Part shown: positions 14,362 through 15,657 of the stretch, piece after piece | Layout: each line of letters starts with the position of its first letter | Numbering within the stretch: the stretch's first letter is position 1 | Assembly (NCBI GenBank): GCA_964522015.1 | Contig: CAZFST010000052.1 | Span: 1-15,657, forward strand | Reading direction: 5' to 3' | DNA length: 15,657 bases | Source of the DNA: QQWI01 sp964522015 | Lineage (GTDB): Bacteria; Bacillota; Clostridia; Peptostreptococcales; Acidaminobacteraceae | Made by a program: the position numbers and the translations under genes | The notes under the pieces: generated by a model | What the model was told of the DNA's origin: nothing | What the model saw: only the letters and a program-made list of their open reading frames with translations | Database searches by the model: none

Positions 14362-15111
14362 TTACTCTTTAATAATGGCGTGAATAATGATGCGGTGAGT
14401 TGATTTAAACATGGGTGTACAGGTGATTAGAGTCAATATTTTGTCCTTTTTATTGCGGTTTAAGACACTAAGATCATCGGGCTCAACAATTTTGGTCTCG
14501 TAGACTTCGTAGATGAAAGATCCCGCTTTAGTTTTGACTTTAATGGTGTCACCAATTTTAAGCTCATCTAGTCGATTAAATAAGCGACCATAAGAATAAC
14601 CCCGGTGTCCTGCTATGGCAGCATTGCCAACTTCCCCAGGCATACTGGTGCCAGTCATATGACCAGCTGAACGGACAATGTCCACAGCTCTTGTACCTTC
14701 CACTAGGGGCAGTCTCACCTTAATGGCTGGTATTTCAATGCTACCAAGAGCCTTTAGCTTAACAGATGGGCTAGGTGCTTTTGTAACACTTGGTGTATTA
14801 TCTGTTTCTGCTGCTGTTGTTAATGGCTGGGCCTCAGATGTAGCCTGTTCACCACTGGTGGGATTTTCATCAAATTCTTCAAATCCTTCAATGACAACAT
14901 CTTGATTATCAGATTCCCCACCTGCTTGTTCGTCAATAAGCCAGTCAAAAGTACCTCCTAGGGCATCGTAGCCATCAGTAACTTCATCATCAAGGAAAGC
15001 CATTTCATCAAGCATTTTTTGCTGTTGATAATTGTCATAAAGCTGCAACATGATAGGGTAGCTAGCTACTAAAGCGCCAATAATAATTAACAATAAACCG
15101 ATTTTTTTCAT
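14362..15111 (-). CDS. Class D sortase
   Basis: A 249-residue membrane-anchored transpeptidase that cuts LPXT-type signals and attaches surface proteins to peptidoglycan. Residues 5-24 form an N-terminal signal-anchor helix, placing the rest outside. Residues about 35-118 are a long acidic, Thr/Ser/Pro-rich stalk. Residues 120-249 are the beta-barrel catalytic domain with H169 (AIAGHRG), C231 (LITCTP) and R240 (THRIII), the full sortase triad; the HRGYSYGRLFNRLDEL stretch is typical of class D. The preceding gene encodes an LPQTS-bearing protein, the obvious substrate. An intrinsic terminator lies between them, so sortase expression may be reduced relative to the substrate. ATG start four bases after a G-rich site, GGGGGTG. 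Confidence 0.93.
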   Translation of the reverse strand: MKKIGLLLIIIGALVASYPIMLQLYDNYQQQKMLDEMAFLDDEVTDGYDALGGTFDWLIDEQAGGESDNQDVVIEGFEEFDENPTSGEQATSEAQPLTTAAETDNTPSVTKAPSPSVKLKALGSIEIPAIKVRLPLVEGTRAVDIVRSAGHMTGTSMPGEVGNAAIAGHRGYSYGRLFNRLDELKIGDTIKVKTKAGSFIYEVYETKIVEPDDLSVLNRNKKDKILTLITCTPMFKSTHRIIIHAIIKE

Positions 15112-15161
15112 CTGGCACCCCCAATAGGTCTTTGATCATCTTAATACCCAATATTTAAGCA

Positions 15162-15188
15162 TAAAAACAGGAGGGATTGCTCCCTCCT
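15162..15188 (-). terminator. Intrinsic terminator between surface protein and sortase genes
   Basis: On the minus strand AGGAGGGA, a GCAA tetraloop, and TCCCTCCT make a perfect eight-base-pair hairpin followed by GTTTTTAT. It starts 13 bases after the surface-protein stop and 51 bases before the sortase ATG. It should end most substrate transcripts, leaving the sortase to read-through or a weak promoter that I could not identify. Confidence 0.9.
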
Positions 15189-15200
15189 TAATAGTATACG

Positions 15201-15657
15201 CTAATCTTTGATTTTTCTAAAGAAGAAGCCAATTAACACTAGCAAAGCACCTGCAGCAAAGTTACCATATGGGATCTCTTCACTTGTTTGAGGTAAGCTC
15301 AAATCGCCCAATGGAACGACTGTGTCAAGTACAATTTCTTCTTCTGGTGGTGTAAATGCTATTTCTTCTAATTCCACAGGTGGCAGACCGCCTTCAGGAA
15401 TGGCTAACTCATCAATGATGGCTACGGTTGTTACCTCAGGAGCTTCAGTTGTAGTTGGAGGAGCTTCTGTTGTAGTTGGAGGGGCTTCTGTTGTGGTTTC
15501 TTCTTCTGTTGTATCAGGTACCGTAGTTGGTGGTTCTGTTACCGTAGTTGGTGCTTCGGTTACTGTTGTTGGTACTTCCGTTACTGTTGTTGGTACTTCA
15601 GTTACTGTTGTTGGTACTTCAGTTACTGTTGTTGGTGCTTCAGTTACTGTTGTTGGT
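15201..15657 (-). CDS. Cell-wall-anchored surface protein with LPQTS sorting signal (5' part outside window)
   Basis: Open frame entering from the window edge, 151 residues then TAG at 15201-15203; the start and N-terminal domains are not seen. From N to C: at least six seven-residue repeats of TTVTE(V/A/P)P, a TTEEETTTEAPP stretch with three TTTEAPP units, a proline/glutamate-rich spacer, then the sorting signal: LPQTS, a hydrophobic helix (FAAGALLVLIGFFF) and the basic tail RKIKD. The Thr/Pro/Glu repeats are typical of extended, possibly O-glycosylated stalks that hold a domain away from the wall. It lacks cysteines. The class D sortase encoded next is the likely anchoring enzyme. What the missing N-terminal part binds or does cannot be told. 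Confidence 0.9.
   Translation of the reverse strand, partial: PTTVTEAPTTVTEVPTTVTEVPTTVTEVPTTVTEAPTTVTEPPTTVPDTTEEETTTEAPPTTTEAPPTTTEAPEVTTVAIIDELAIPEGGLPPVELEEIAFTPPEEEIVLDTVVPLGDLSLPQTSEEIPYGNFAAGALLVLIGFFFRKIKD
15282..15296 (-). other. LPQTS sortase recognition motif
   Basis: Five codons encode L-P-Q-T-S, followed by EEIPYGN, a hydrophobic helix and RKIKD. This is the order of a sorting signal: pentapeptide, membrane segment, positive tail. The fifth residue is Ser instead of Gly. The motif is close to the LPQTGS reported for a clostridial class D sortase, with the glycine missing. Cleavage would be expected between Thr and Ser. Confidence 0.85.
15439..15501 (-). repeat. Three 21-base tandem repeats encoding TTTEAPP
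   Basis: Three adjacent 21-base units (15439-15459, 15460-15480, 15481-15501) differ at only a few positions and encode TTTEAPP-type heptapeptides of the surface protein. They are a second repeat class beside the longer TTVTE array, sharing the same period. Confidence 0.9.
15517..15657 (-). repeat. 21-base tandem repeats encoding TTVTE(V/A/P)P, running off the window
   Basis: Six full units (15517-15537, 15538-15558, 15559-15579, 15580-15600, 15601-15621, 15622-15642) and a partial one (15643-15657). The units nearest the edge are almost identical at the DNA level, while those nearest the C-terminus have diverged more, suggesting recent expansion on the N-terminal side. Each encodes one heptapeptide in frame. 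Copy number may vary between strains and may be wrong in a short-read assembly. Confidence 0.95.

Noticed and set aside
15439..15657. CRISPR array
   Set aside because: The 21-base units are directly adjacent with no spacers and encode in-frame heptapeptides of a surface protein.

Overview
The window is a chromosomal stretch of a low-to-mid GC Gram-positive bacterium, most likely a clostridium-like Bacillota. Signs are five tRNA genes that all encode their CCA end, a PcrA-LigA pair, an RsbW/SpoIIAA-type partner-switching module, a class D sortase next to an LPXTG-like surface protein, and strong GGAGG ribosome binding sites. Genus cannot be fixed from the sequence. Every gene lies on the minus strand, so transcription runs from high to low coordinates. 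There is no gene-free stretch above 300 bases; the longest gap (2339-2587) holds a terminator and a promoter.

In transcription order: (1) 15657-14362: the 3' part of a repeat-rich cell-wall-anchored protein ending in LPQTS, a membrane anchor and a basic tail, then a hairpin terminator, then a class D sortase. (2) 14348-13353: a sequence-divergent ribose-phosphate pyrophosphokinase, 13 bases after the sortase, closed by a terminator. (3) 13258-4583: a tightly packed run of pcrA, an M29 aminopeptidase, ligA, an AIR-synthase-like ATP-binding protein, and a secreted N-acetylmuramoyl-L-alanine amidase. The last three genes overlap by 1 and 4 bases. Short tandem repeats fill both spacers around the aminopeptidase. 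(4) 4518-2588: a partner-switching regulatory cassette (ATP-binding anti-sigma-like kinase, STAS antagonist, response-regulator/PP2C phosphatase), closed by a terminator at 2520-2543. No sigma factor is in view. (5) 2338-533: rph, rdgB and a small metallophosphoesterase, overlapping or nearly so, with a candidate promoter at 2430-2463. (6) 421-3: tRNA-Pro, -Gly, -Arg, -His and -Gln behind their own sigma-A-like promoter.

Functionally the window joins DNA maintenance (PcrA, LigA), nucleotide metabolism and RNA processing (Prs, RdgB, RNase PH, tRNAs) with envelope functions (surface protein, sortase, amidase) and a stress or developmental switch of unknown target. Most genes are core. The less ordinary parts are the sortase/substrate pair, the orphan partner switch, the divergent Prs, the orphan AIR-synthase-like protein, and the repeats placed right after stop codons. 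Four annotated starts rest on ribosome binding site position (rdgB, the kinase-like gene, the aminopeptidase, and the GTG start of the phosphatase). I saw no CRISPR array, insertion sequence, phage gene or riboswitch.
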